A DNA stretch of 64,000 bases from Paramarasmius palmivorus (taxonomy: Eukaryota; Basidiomycota; Agaricomycetes; Agaricales; Marasmiaceae): the NCBI GenBank assembly GCA_037176845.1, contig JAYKXP010000102.1, forward strand, positions 110,654 through 174,653, in the 5' to 3' direction. Below, in pieces: positions 9,716 to 22,009 of this stretch; the first letter of the stretch is position 1, and every line of letters begins with the position of its first letter. Under the pieces are notes generated by a model, which was not told the DNA's origin, made no database searches, and saw only the letters and a program-made list of their open reading frames with translations. Position numbers and translations under genes: made by a program.

Positions 9716-11540
9716 AGTATTAGAATCGAGAGCATTCGAATGCTTGGCGCAGAAGGCCGCGCTCCCAATCCTTGCTATAACTCTGGACACCTTTATTCTC
9801 CATCAAATCGTCACGCAGGCACACGACTCCAGATGATCGCTGATATCAGCAACTGGGTCGAGGATACGTCAAAAACCGCCAGCACCCTTCGGCTTCATGG
9901 AATGGCAGGGTTGGACAAGTCAGTAATGGCTGAAGGGTATGCACGTGGGATCTTCGGCGGCGCATTCTTTTCGCGAAATGATAGCACTTGCGATAACTTT
10001 CTGTCAATAGTCTTGCGTATCAGTTCTGCAAACTAGGATCACTTTCACACAAAGCCCTCGTGCCCAACATCATCGAAGCGGTTACTTCAGATCCCAGCGT
10101 ATTCCATACGACCTATAAAAATCAACCTCGAAACTTGACGAATGCGTTGAACCAGCTGACAGGAGAGGGTATTGAATATCCTCCGAATGTTACTCGCCGC
10201 TCGCTCTATTCCGAGGTGGAACATCCTCATATGTAGTCGTCCCGAGTCCCAGACTCGTAACGCTTTTAATCAAACCTTCGTCAGCATCCTTCATCTCTTT
10301 GACACGGTCGATCGCGATATCGCTCGATACTCCAACGATGAGTTTTCTGACTCAAAGGTACCGAAGGGACTTTGGGATAGAGGGCACTGTGTGGCGAAGA
10401 ACATGTCATCGACGAGCTGGTTCAGAGAGCCGATAAACAGATGATCTTCGCAGTCTGATACATCGGCTCTCCAGATGAACTTCCGTATCATTTTTGAGAC
10501 CGGCGCGGGTTTCTCGTACTCAGCGTTGGATACGCTCTATCACCAGATCTTGACGATGTGTGGGAAATGGCAGAGTGTAGCCTATCGCAATCTTTCGCCG
10601 AGGCTCTGTCAATATCGGAGGAGAAATACCTATACTGCCGAAGTCTAAGCTCCTTCGTCGTCTATAGATGGACACTGTGCAAGGAAGTGACCACTCCTGC
10701 CAGTATCGCTCTCGTGCAGACCCTGTTAACGTTTGATCCTTACCCTTTTATGGCGCTGGCGGAGTCTTGGGGTCTGCGTATGTTGCGGTACCCTTTTTAC
10801 TTCTCCTTTCTGAATCGGACACAAGTCGAATGGGCCAAGGTATGTCAAGTTGCCGTCGCTCTCTGTAACTTCTAACCCAAAGGTTTCGATAGACTCAAGG
10901 TCCAACCATCTCATTCGCCGAGAAACATAAATCTGATCAAGGAGTATTACGTCTCGTTTCCTCCAAACACCAAAGGAAACGTGGTATTTCGTGGTAGTTT
11001 CTATGAGAATCACTACCTTGGTACGGTAACGAGGATTGCGAATGTCTGCAGGGGAATTCCTTGACTGCCTACCTCGGACAGCTCTCCATTCCACATTCCT
11101 CACCTTTTGATACTGTCGCCTGCTTCCTCGCACACCTCACCCATGGTTCCGGATGGTTGGATAGTCGTATGAATTACGAAGGAAAATGCAAGCTCAAGGG
11201 TAGATGGGATATATGATTGGGATGAGGAAGTGTGCATCCGCGATATCAGGAACAGTACGCGTGAAAGCGTTTCATTCTGCAAAGGTTTGTCCTGTATCGA
11301 TTCTGCGTTACAATCAAGCTGACGGTATGACTGATACAGGAAAAGGACTTTATTCGTATCAGAAGATTGATCTAGGAGCGTCTGAAGATCGTCCGTGGGC
11401 TCCCGCTGGACTATAGAGACAGTGTTGACCCGGGAACCTTTTGGTCATGGGTTGATAAAATTGACGCCATTACCTACACCTGCGATTCAGATGAGTCAGA
11501 GACCGACACAGACATAGACATAGAATCCGACGATTCTTGA
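9716..11540 (+). pseudogene. psiNLR1, 3' part: decayed NACHT gene
   Basis: The NLR sequence resumes after the copia element with the same junction context as NLR-E exon 2 (AATCGAGAGCAT). 9720-10036 still reads as the NACHT N-flank, but the P-loop has become GMAGLDKS, losing the glycine before Lys. Near 10140 about 100 bases are missing, including the hydrophobic strand of Walker B; only LDE-C survives. Many stops and shifts follow. The C-terminal domain is recognisable at 10950-11000 (FPPNTKGNVVF) and at 11445-11540 (FWSWVDK and an acidic Ser/Asp tail), ending at TGA 11538-11540. The C-terminal part was probably always shaped like that of NLR-A. It is the oldest and most damaged copy of the cluster. 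Confidence 0.85.
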
Positions 11541-11543
11541 CAA

Positions 11544-12252
11544 TAGGGCTCCTGGCGGATCGGATGAGGATCGGATGAGGATGAATCGGCTCGGATGGTA
11601 GTCATTGAGAGGGTCATCCGCAATCCGAGGATGACAATCCGGTCGGATGGCCGATCATCCGCCGGATGGGCGCTACTTCCGGCGCTTGGGCGGGGGCGCC
11701 TGTTCCCACGGCGAAAATTGCGTTCTACCACTTCGCAGGACCTCGCAGGACCATACTTATGCTGTCAAACCGTCGGCCAGAGGTGTTGACGGGGTTGCGT
11801 CGTGTTGGATGGCAGAAGGCTGGAATGGGCTGAGAATGACCTATTAACTGATTAAAGGTGTGTAACTGTTTTCTTTTAAGTGTTCAAACGTTCACTATTC
11901 CAATCCTTACATAGCTCCAAAAAGGTTCATTCGGTTTAACGCGTAACCTATGTACCTGCACGCTATCAATTATGCCTAGTTCAGCCAAACATCACCTTGC
12001 CAATGAATGAAGAAACTTACTTGTCCCCAACACACCTTCCCCGCATCAATTGGCCCCCAATAACCCTAAAAAACGCGGAGTCCAACTCTACTTTCCACCG
12101 CCTAAGACCACGTGATTCATCTGTCGGATGATCGGCCATCTGAGGGAGAGCCATCGTCGGATTGCGGATTGCTCAAGGCCCCATCCGCAATCGGCATCCG
12201 AGACCTCATCCGGTCGGATATCCGAAGTCAATCCGATCCGCCAGGAGCCCTA
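11544..12252. mobile_element. hAT-type MITE, 709 bp, with CGGAT subterminal repeats
   Basis: Perfect terminal inverted repeats of about 22 bp, starting TAGGGCTCCTGGCGGATC, are flanked by a perfect 8-bp direct repeat CTTGACAA (11536-11543 and 12253-12260). Length and form of the target duplication and the TAGGG ends point to hAT transposase. No transposase frame is present. Both subterminal regions (about 11560-11680 and 12120-12245) are dense with CGGAT/ATCCG units, as in hAT elements where such repeats bind transposase. The left target duplication overlaps the stop codon of psiNLR1. Confidence 0.92.
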
Positions 12253-12655
12253 CTTGACAACGCTCCCCTACATCCCATAGTGTTTGAACACAATTCTGAT
12301 GCAACAAATGCGTTCTGAACTGAGCCCTCGATAACGAGTGCTATTGGTTGGATTTGGCTATCGGCCGAAAGAAGCTGTGGACACGTCCCATTTCAATTAC
12401 CCTACATCTAGTAGGCATAACGCCGACCAAACTTTTGGAAGAGTGTACCTGTCATCGCTCCTTAGGACAGCTCCGGACAGCCTTTACAGCTTTACGGTAG
12501 CTATTAGACTATGGAGAAGGATTTTGTAGCGCGGTAATCGACTATTCCCCAACCATCAACCCTCTGCATTTTCTCCTTGCCCATAATCTCTGTCCACAAC
12601 CTCCAGAGACACACTTCCCAAAAGCCGTTGCGGTAACCCACTGCGCATACGATAC
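12253..12655. other. Upstream region of NLR-A
   Basis: About 400 bp between the MITE and the NLR-A start codon. I see no clear TATA box, only pyrimidine-rich stretches close to the gene. It presumably holds the promoter. Confidence 0.3.
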
Positions 12656-15326
12656 ATGGCCTTTCATGGGTCGCTGGTCAATATCGGAGGAGACGCGAAT
12701 AACGTGGTATATGGGGACCAGTTTAATGTGAACAAGGATGATGCCAGTAGGTCTTGCGGTCCCCTACGCCTTTATATAACTCATTTTGAACTACAGGAGC
12801 AAAAGCTTTCGAGCGTTTGGCTCACAAAGCTGCCCCCAACGCTTGTTATGATTCCGAGCAGCGCTATCCCCCGCCCAAGTGTCACGAAGGCACTCGAACC
12901 CAAATGATCGCTCATATCAGCACCTGGATCGAAGATGCGTCGAAAACCACCAGCATTTTCTGGCTTCATGGCACTGCAGGTCTGGGAAAGTCAGCGATTG
13001 CTCAGCATATCGCTGAGAAATATGCTGCCTTGAAGATGCTTGGGGGCGCATTCTTTTTCTCGCGGAACGACCCCACTCGAGACAACATAGGCCCCTTCGT
13101 CGCTACTATTGCATACCAGTTCTGCAAGGCTAGATCACCCCTAGGGGAAGTCCTCGGTCCAAAAATCATCGATAACATCGCCGGAGATCCAAACACCTTC
13201 CACGTTTCCTGTGAAAGTCAGCTTCGGCAGCTGGTTCTCGAACCATGCTTTAGAGTAGAACCGGCAGTGCGGAATGCTCTCCCAAATCTTCTCATCGTCG
13301 ATGGCCTTGATGAGTGTGTGGATATCGGTGAACAAGAGAGAGTGCTAGAGCTCCTCCAAATGTTACTCACAGCTCCCACTTTTCCTTCATGGACCATCCT
13401 CCTATGCAGCCGTCTCGAGTCCCAGATTCGCGATGCCCTTCACCACCCAAATTTCAATGGACATCTAGTCTCTTTCGACATGAACACATCGGATGAGCTG
13501 AATCGCGATATCGCAAATTACCTCAACGACGAGTTTTTCCGCCTCAGAGGGAAGTACCAAAGGGTCTTGAGGGAAGAGGGTGTTGTGTGGCCTGGATACG
13601 ATGTCATTGATGAGCTCGTGCGGAGAGCTGATAAGCAGGTGATTTTCGCAGCCACAGTGATCAAGTATATTGATACTCGGGACGAGCTTCCTCAAATGCG
13701 GCTAGAAAGGATCCGTCTCATCTTCGTAAAGGCTGATACTGAATCCCCTTATTCCGCGTTGGATCTGCTTTATCACCAGATCCTGTCAACATGTGGGAAA
13801 TGGGAACAAGTGCGACCTATCCTTCGACTGTTGGTCACACCTCATGATTATCCATATCACCTTCACATGGATGATGATAATACTTCCTGGCGCTCGCCTG
13901 GAATGATTGCGCGGTTTTTGGGTGTCCAGGAAGCGCAAGTCCAAGTGACTTTGGAAAAGCTGCATTCCATCCTCCGGATTCCTTTGGACAAGGAAAAGTG
14001 CAGCAACAACAATAACGATGACGGAAATATATACATTGCCCACGCTACATTCACCGAGTTTCTTGGCGATCGCTGTCGGTCTCTCAAGTTTTATACGCCA
14101 AAATTGACACAGTCTGAGTACTGTGAATTTTTGGCGATATTCTCGCTTCAAACTTTGGCGGATCTCGCTTGTCGATATCCCCCGTACCACATACAGTCCT
14201 TCACTGAGGCCATGTTGTCATGGGAGCAGAAATGGGAGGGCATAAATACACAGCTTTTGCAAACCCTCGTACTTTTGGGATGGAGATCTTGGGAAAAAGC
14301 GACTTTCCCACCGAGTCTTGTTCTGGTCGAGGCACTGTCGAATCTCGATGTTTATCATTTTATCGGTTTGTGGCATCGAGATTGGTTCAATCGACATCGC
14401 TCGGAAGTCACATTCGTTGTTGATCTCAGGGAACAGATTGGACTGAAGAAACAGATTGAACTGGCAAAGGTCTGCACCTGATCATCAAACCCATTATATG
14501 ATATCTAATCCAATGCTAACAGTCCCGAGAATCGATGCCCCGCCAATTTATCGAGAAACTAGAGATACTTGACGACATCGAACAGTTGAATCTTGCCTTT
14601 CCTCCGCACACCGAAGGCAATTTTGTGTTTTGGTGGACACGGTGGGCAGAAAACTGTTGCTGGACACGGTCGGACTCTTCACGTACCTTGGAGGACATTT
14701 TCTTACCACGTTCGAGTTTATCTCAGAAGTTTTTAGTATTATCTGCCGACTCTTCACATCATCGGATGCTGGTTCCTGAAGATTGGATAATCGTGCCTAT
14801 TATGAAGGAGAATTCGGAGTTGGAACAGAGGCTGTATGATGTGCTACAATTTGACAGCCGGAGTGACTTGTATGGGAAGGAACGCATCTTCCTCGAGGAC
14901 GTACGAAACCATACCCACTACTCCGTTACAAAACGCATTGTTGCGGTGTGTACATGTGCACCCTGCATCAGTCCCAGACTGACGACTAGTACTCAACAGG
15001 AAGACAATCTGATTCGTTTTAGGAAACTGTTAAAGAAGCGCCTGAAGATCGTTCGGGAGCTTTCAGTCAGGCTGCATGATTCCGAGGACCCAGAGGCTTT
15101 CTGGTCTTGGGTGGATCGTGGTGATGAGGGTAGCAGTTCGGATAGTTCTTCAATATCAATACTCACTAGCCGTGCGGGTCACGGTAATTCTTTGTCCTGC
15201 ATAGCAGCCTCAAACTATCCTTCGGGCTGGTGCTGGCATTACTCATTTGAGTGGTGTCCACATCATTCCAGATTCTGCGCCGTCGTCTACTCCCTGAGAC
15301 ACTTATCACGAAGGGTGGCAATGTAA
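12656..15326 (+). CDS. NLR-A: NACHT-domain NLR-like protein, 837 aa
   Basis: Proposed exons are 12656-12746, 12797-14469, 14523-14945 and 15000-15326 (2514 nt, in phase throughout, all GT-AG). Exon 1 encodes a Gly/Asp/Asn module (VNIGGDANNVVYGDQ). Exon 2 encodes a conserved flank with CYDSEQRYPPP, a NACHT ATPase with Walker A GTAGLGKS and Walker B LLIVDGLDE, a sensor-like CSR motif, and a winged-helix-like region ending in HATFTEFLGDRC. Exons 3-4 encode a C-terminal domain with FPPHTEGNFVFWW, VPEDWII and FWSWVD motifs and a Ser/Asp-rich tail. The NACHT would act as a nucleotide-dependent oligomerisation switch, as in fungal NLRs for non-self recognition; ligand and output are unknown. Intron 3 (54 nt) is stop-free and a multiple of three. 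Closest copies are NLR-E (NACHT) and psiNLR1. Confidence 0.9.
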
Positions 15327-15855
15327 ATTAGAGTATCTCGAGTAATATATTCGCTGTGGTGTCGATGGAGTGCACCGTGGCCTGAGTCGATGCACTAATC
15401 AAACCGGCATTGGCAGAATAAGTGCCGCTGATCGATTGATCGTCGAAAGGAGCTGAAAACAGATAGACATTCGACAAATGAAAAGAAGCTCACGAAGACT
15501 TATCATTCGGCTATGCTAGGCACACAGAGCTCGAGCTCATCATTGAGTAGTAAACAAGAAAGAGGATTGTCACAAATACGCACAAATGCCTAGCCTGAAG
15601 GAGTTCAACCTTTTCCTGGCCCGCCAACTCCCGCCGACCAATGTTCGTCTTGCGAATCTCTCGAACTTCAGCGCTTCAGCTTAGATCCCCTTTTACTTGG
15701 CTCATTTCTAGGTCCAGAGTTCAAGATCTTGTGTATATTGGTGCATGTATCACAGGTAACATATTATAGATCTGTCGGAATGTCGGACGATCTCCAGCTC
15801 ATAATGAACGACAGCGCGTCGTCAGCAATAACCCAACACCGAAAGCACATCGAAT
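15327..15855. other. Spacer between NLR-A and the family P copy P1
   Basis: NLR-A 3' flank. From about 15780 it resembles the 3' flanks of the other family P copies (compare 21950-22020 and 37740-37830). No gene is supported. Confidence 0.35.
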
Positions 15856-17110
15856 TTGATCGAAATCACGGTTTCAATGTGGCCACTCTCCCTCTTCACC
15901 TCTCCTACTGCCTGCTCCCTTTCCTGCACCTCAGTAGATCCCGGCACAAGTCTGAGCACCTTCAATCTCCCCGGCCTCTCCTTCTCCTTCGGTTTTGGGA
16001 CTTCATGTGGTTTAGATTCTACTTCGGGATTTTATTGAAACAGGTAAAGGACACGCGGGGTTTTTGATTCGGAAAGGGGCGGGTGAACCGAGACAAGAAG
16101 ATGATTTGACGAGGAATTAACGTTCCTAGGCTGCTGGATATCATTCGGCATTCGGGTTCCTTGTTCTGCTCGTCGTCGTTATCGGACCATTCTTCTTTTG
16201 CTTATTCCTGCTGGTCATGTTCTCTGTCGACCTGGTCTTCACCCTGCTCCTCAGGTTCGTTCTGCGTCGCGTCTCGAGATGAAGGATCTTAAGAAGGTAC
16301 TATCCTAGCCTCGTCCGACGAGTGTCCGAGTGTTTGTAGAACCGAGACTGAGAACGGTGCCGGGTAAAGATAACTCCCAATCTTTCCCTTGGTCTTTCGG
16401 CGCGTATTTGAGCTTTGAGAAAAGTAGCGGTGTAAGCGCCGACGTTGGGTGCGGAAAAGGTACAATCACGAAGAGGGTGAACAAGCTTGGGGAGTAGTAG
16501 TAGGTCTTCTCTCGTCCTTTCGAATTACGCGTGTGCATCCGAGATGGCCATCCCTTTCCATAAACGTCAGTATGTCGGCCAAGGTATAAGGAAGTGAGGC
16601 TCTCACTGACCCTTCCGATTTCACTGCCTGCGAGATCGATGAATCGAAGGACTATCCAAGGGTTTCGGCTAACTGCGACATCTATTAGCCCTAGCCACAA
16701 ATAAGAGAAGAGAAAGACATACCCAAGAGTCGTACTTTAGTCAAACACCCATCGAGGAACCTCCGCTAATCCTTATTCCAATTGGATGTACCAGTCCCAG
16801 AGGACGTTTGGGCGTGTTCGTCTTCAGCGGCGTCGACGTGTAGTTCATGAACATGAGCAATACTTTTCTTTACAAACTCATCAAGAACACCGAGGCCTTT
16901 CGTAACTTGGGGATGTTTGGGAATGTGGAGTTGATAGTTCTCCGGCCCAATCTGTTGACGATTTTGAACTAAGGTTTAGCGCGTGGATGGAGGTTTAAGG
17001 AGCAGGAGGGTATAACGGCCGCATAGATGCTGTGGGGTATGCATCGTTAGCGTTCTGGCTGTAATTAGAAGGAAACAGAACGGAATGCACCTGTTTCGAG
17101 ATCGCTGCAG
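15856..17110 (-). pseudogene. P1: degenerate copy of unrecognised family P
   Basis: Minus-strand fragments match other family P copies in order. From the 5' side these are an exon end near 17100; a block near 16950-16740 (GPENYQLHIPK, DEFVKKS, SGTGTSNWNKD, then a stop and a GTATG donor); a short exon near 16680-16620 (LRFIDLAGSEIGR); and an acidic C-terminal region near 16290-16150. The basic tail near 15990-15860 starts HEVPKPKEKERPGR. At least one in-frame stop interrupts the second block. I do not recognise the family. P1 is convergent with NLR-A. Confidence 0.45.
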
Positions 17111-19108
17111 TAGCGCTACGCATGGGCCTGTCTGAGAATGCTTTTCGATAATTGGCGATAGGGCATCGACATCGTCTGAGTGTGATTCATGGGCTGGGTA
17201 GCTTCGTGCGCCTGACATCGGGTAGGGTGTTCTATTTTCTGAAAGCTGAGCATGGGGACGAGTGGTAAAAGCCTGAGGAAATGATTCGGGAGCGTGAAGG
17301 CTAGTAGACACGATGAAGCTCAATGTGAGGTTGGTGAGCGTGTATTTAAACAGAGGGCAGGGCAAATGGGCAGGTTGAACGTTGAATGGGAGATCCTAGC
17401 GTCGATCTAGGGAATAGACGGGCGGCTTCGATGGAAGTAGCTTTTGGAGGAGGAGGAGGAGGAGAACGGCACCAGGTCCCGTTGCGGTGTTAGCATCGTG
17501 GTAGAAAGGAAAGAAGAGACGCGAACGCGACTTCACCGGGTTCACAACCATCATCATAGGCTTCCCTAGACCTAGGTAGACTCATTGACTCGTACCTCGT
17601 ACAAGAGCTACCGAATGGTCTATATAATATGACACCAGGTTATACCTTAGGCTCAGCACCGACTCATTGCTACTATTATGTTGTTCCGACGAGGAATAAC
17701 CTGCTATCTCGTCAGACATCAATGCTACAAAACCGAGATCCGCTATCCAGCTATACGAATTGGACTACAGATTGCAGTCTTGGGGCACACAGGCGTACAT
17801 AGGGAGGATGCCTGGAGCGTACAGACTTCTGTAAGTTTCCTTCTCTTCTTCAGACACTTTTCCCGGCACTCGTCTGACTTAGTTCCCTGGAAATGACTTC
17901 TTGGATATTCTCAGCTTTATTCTATCAAAATGTCTTCCGGTCCAGTCCAGTCCAGTATATGTAACGACACCACGACTCGTCCCCTGATTTTCCGGAATCT
18001 TTCTCTCAACTGGACCCATTATGGATGGATTCATTCAGAAAGCTCAGAAGGCTCAGTGGTCGGTCCTCTTGACCCCCAGATCAGGTAGATGAAGGAGCAG
18101 GAGAAGAAATTGAGTAGCGAGTGGATGGCATGGAGGTCTGGATATGCACAAGGCCTGCTTTCTCTCATCGCGTCGGTACTGGTGGGTACTCAGCTTCTGG
18201 CAGTTCTATCACCTCTGACCACGACATTCATCGCATCCCCCAGATCAGCCCAACTCTCGCAATACCCATGTCCTAGGACGTTCAGCAAATCCGTTGGTTG
18301 TAGAAAGAAGTCTGTCATAGCATCTCGTTCTGAAGTCTCGTTCCTAACCATCTTTCTGTTGTTCTAGTCACCGGGACAAAATCTTCACAGGCCAGTCGTG
18401 TCTTTCTATCCCAAATCTACGTCTGTGGGACAGATATTCGTGTCTGTCCGTTTCTTTCGCCAACATTAGAGCCAGACTTCCACCATACCGTAAAATTCTA
18501 CCTCCACAGGCGATCTTCTGTGAGCCAGCAAGGCTGGACTTGCACTAGTTCGTGTCGTCTCAGAAACTTTGTTCCGTATTTGATATTCAACGACTCCAGA
18601 TGGAACCCTCGAGGCTGTTGCAGATTGGTGCACTCCTAATGCCAGTTACATGAGGCGAGCTACCAGGGCTGTAGAAATTGGGTACGTTATCAGAAGTTTT
18701 TTACTGAACGCCTTTTGGCATCGGGAACAGAGCGCTTGGCCTCGAAGAATATACAGTCCAGTTCATGTGTCTATGTGTACTCTGTGAGTACACAAGGATG
18801 TTCCTGTTTCAGGACAATGCGATGAATTCTAGCATTCGAAGAAATTCGATATATATACACGTTCATAATGCTCACATCCCGTGAGAAGACCTTGATCGCG
18901 CTAGCTGGCATTAATGACAAGAACCGCTGCATATATAATCACCGTGAATGGCGGCCTGAGTATTTGTGCGCTTTCGGCTAATTGTTCTCATGCACCCTGC
19001 ATTCTCCTCCCGCAAGTTGGGTGTCCAACTTTGCCCACTATCTCTATCCCCGACTTCTAAACATATTATTCCTTCCACCTCCACCAGTCGTCGCAGTGAC
19101 CAAGGTAC
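17111..19108. other. Intergenic region upstream of NLR-B
   Basis: Holds a short GGA microsatellite (about 17451-17464) and a block at 17600-17700 that resembles the NLR upstream regions (ACACCAGG followed by a Tyr/Cys-rich out-of-frame stretch). Just before NLR-B, 18955-19010 matches the promoter region of NLR-D (TTCTCATGCACCC). A TATATATA run at about 18850 is a possible promoter element, though 260 bases upstream of the gene. The frames at 17678-17896 and 18089-18367 are unrecognised and unsupported. Confidence 0.35.
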
Positions 19109-21737
19109 ATGGCTCTTAACGGCTCGCACGTAACTGTGGGCAGAGATGCGCATAATATGGTGCACGGAGATCAGATAAACATCGTTTATAACTTGACCGA
19201 GGCCGGTAAGTTCTGCAGCCTTCTAACCAATGATGCAGCTCATTTTTGGACTACAGAAGGAAGTACCCTGCGAGAGCTAGCCCAAAAGGCCGCTCCTAAT
19301 GCTTGCTACGACTCCGAGCAGCGTTTTCCTCCACCCAACTGTCATGAAGGCACCCGTGTCCAGATGATTGCTGACATCAGTAATTGGATCGAAGACGATT
19401 TCAAAGCAACCAGGGTCCTTTGGGTTCATGGTACTGCAGGCATCGGCAAGTCGGCGATTGCGCAGCACATCGCAGAGAAGTACGCTGAAACTAGGCTTGC
19501 CGCTGCGTTCTTCTTCTCGCGAAACGACTCCACCCGAGACAGTATAAATCCCTTCATTGCCAGCATTGCCTATCAGCTCTGCAAGGGGTCGCTCTCTCAC
19601 CCAATAATTCGCTCGAAGATCATCGAGGCGATTAGCGTCAATCCCAATGTCCTTGAGGCATCCTGCGAGGTCCAACTCCGCAGTCTAATCGTTGAGCCAT
19701 GTCTCAGGGCAGACCTATCATCATGGAATGTTATGCGTAACCTGCTTGTTATTGATGGTCTCGATGAGTGTATACATCGACCGTCACAGAAGAGGGTGCT
19801 CGAGCTCATTCGACGATTTATCTCCATCTCTCTTCCCTCGTGGACCGTCTTATTATGCAGTCGTCTCGAATCTCAAATCCAGGATGCCATTAAACAAGTC
19901 TTCGGTGTTGGTGGTGCTCTAAGGCAAGTCGATATGAACTATTCGGATGAATTAAATCGTGATATTGCGAGATACCTCACCGACGAGTTCTCCCGCATCA
20001 GACGAGAGCGCCGAAGGGTTTTGGGCATAGCAGGGGCCTTGTGGCCTGGAAATGACGCCATTGACGAACTTGTTCGGAGAGCGGACAAGCAGATGATCTT
20101 CGCAGTGACGGTCATCAGTTATGTCGACACACGGGACGACCCTCCTCAAGACCGGCTGGCAACTGTCCGTCATATCTTTGTCAAGGATGGCACCGATTCT
20201 CCCTATTCAGCGTTGGACACGCTTTATCACCAGATCCTCTCAACGTGCGGTAGTAAATGGGAGGAAGTGCAGCCAATTCTACGACTTCTTGTCACCCATG
20301 AGTATCCAGGTTCCCCGGAGGATCGCGTGTTCGATCATACCCCCTGGCGCTCGCCTGCAATGATTGCATTCTGTTTGGGTGTATCGGAGGCAAGAGTTCA
20401 AGTCACGCTGGAGAAGCTGCATTCCGTACTCTTGATTCATTCGGACGAGGAAGACAATATCAACCATGTATCCATTGCCCATGCCACATTCACAGAGTTT
20501 CTCAGTGATTGCTGTCGCTCTGCCGGGTTCTATACGCCGAAAATGACACAGTCTGAGCACTGTGAAATTTTGGCATTATTCTCGCTTCGAACCTTGAGAG
20601 ACCTCGCCCACGAATATCCCCCGTATCACATACACTCTTTTGCTGAGGCCATGTTGTTGTGGGAGAAGAAGTGGAAGGGTATAAACACAGGGTCTCTGAG
20701 AACTCTCGTACTAAATGGATGGTCACTTTGGAGGAGTATAACTTCACCACTGAGTCCTGACCTAGTTAAGGTGTTGTCCAACCTTGATATTTATCATTTC
20801 ATCAGTTTATGGCATCAAGACTGGTTCAATCGACATCATTGGGAAGTCACATTTGCTGGTGATCTCAAAGGGGGCATTCATCTGGAGGAACAAATTGAAC
20901 TAGCAAAGGTTCGTAACAAACTATTGAACCCGTTGCATCAAGTGTCTAATCCAAAGTGCTGATAGTCCCGAGAGTCAATGCCTCGCGAATTCACAGAGAG
21001 ACTAAAACTATTTGAGGGTATAGACGTCATGAACCTTGCCTTTCCTTCAGACACCACAGGCAATTTCGTATTTTGGGGCACGCGGTGGGCGGAACAATGT
21101 TGCTGGAGACCTCTAGCCGTCTCTTCGCTCAACATGGTGGATGCTTTCTTACCTCGTGGGAGTGCATCCAACGGGTTTCTAGTGTTACCTTCTGACTCTT
21201 CACATTGTGAGATGTCGGTTCCTGAGGATTGGATAATTGCATCTATCACGAAGGAGAATTCAGAGTTGGAGTTGGAGTTATATGATGCGATTAACTGGCG
21301 CGGGGCATGTGATGAGGAAAGATATATGCTCCTTGGGGATATACGAAACAATACCAGCTTCACCGTTGCAAATGACATTGTTCAAGTGCGTAGATGTGAA
21401 TCCAGCTTCACATTCAGATCTGACCATTCAACAGGAAGATGTCCTGATCCGTTTTAAGAAACTATTGAAGGAGCGCCTAGATATTATTCGGAGGCTTTCA
21501 GTAAAGCTTCATGATACCGAGGATCCAGAAGCGTTCTGGTCCTGGGTGGATTGCGATGGAGAGTATAGCAATGGCAATTTGGACAGCTCTTCAATTCGTA
21601 CTAGCACAAGTAACTTGTCCTGCAAATCTTCAAATCATCCTTCTGCCATCATGAAGTGGACACTGGGCTGGCAATCTTCGTTCCAGTGGTGCTCACATCA
21701 CTCCAAATTTTGTGTTATTCATCGCCGTAAATGGTAG
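19109..21737 (+). CDS. NLR-B: NACHT-domain NLR-like protein, 823 aa
   Basis: Proposed exons are 19109-19205, 19257-20908, 20966-21385 and 21435-21737 (2472 nt, in phase). Exon 1 gives the Gly/Asp/Asn module (VTVGRDAHNMVHGDQ). In the spliced protein Walker A GTAGIGKS is at residues 91-98 and Walker B LLVIDGLDE at about 195-203, followed by the winged-helix-like region with HATFTEFLSDCC and the C-terminal domain (FPSDTTGNFVFW, VPEDWII, FWSWVD). All NACHT key residues are present, so the ATPase switch should work. Intron 1 (51 nt) carries a CTAAC branch sequence but is stop-free and a multiple of three, so reading straight through inserts 17 residues. NLR-B groups with C and D in its NACHT sequence. 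Family P copy P2 follows tail to tail. Confidence 0.9.
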
Positions 21738-22009
21738 TGGTACTAGATTAGAGGTGTATGAACATGTTTGTTGTGGTATCTAATCAAACACCATAGCCGT
21801 ACTAGAAAAATGTTTCGAAACGGAAGATCGAGAAACAGAACGCGAATGTTTTAACACCGAACAAATACAAGAAGACATAAGTACGCCTCTCGGTGGAAAA
21901 AACGAGTAAATGAGACAAGGCTCAACCTAGAGCGATCAGCGTACAACACCCTAGTCGTCGCCACAAATGATCCAATACCAAAACACATAAGAGATCGTCT
22001 ACAAATCAC

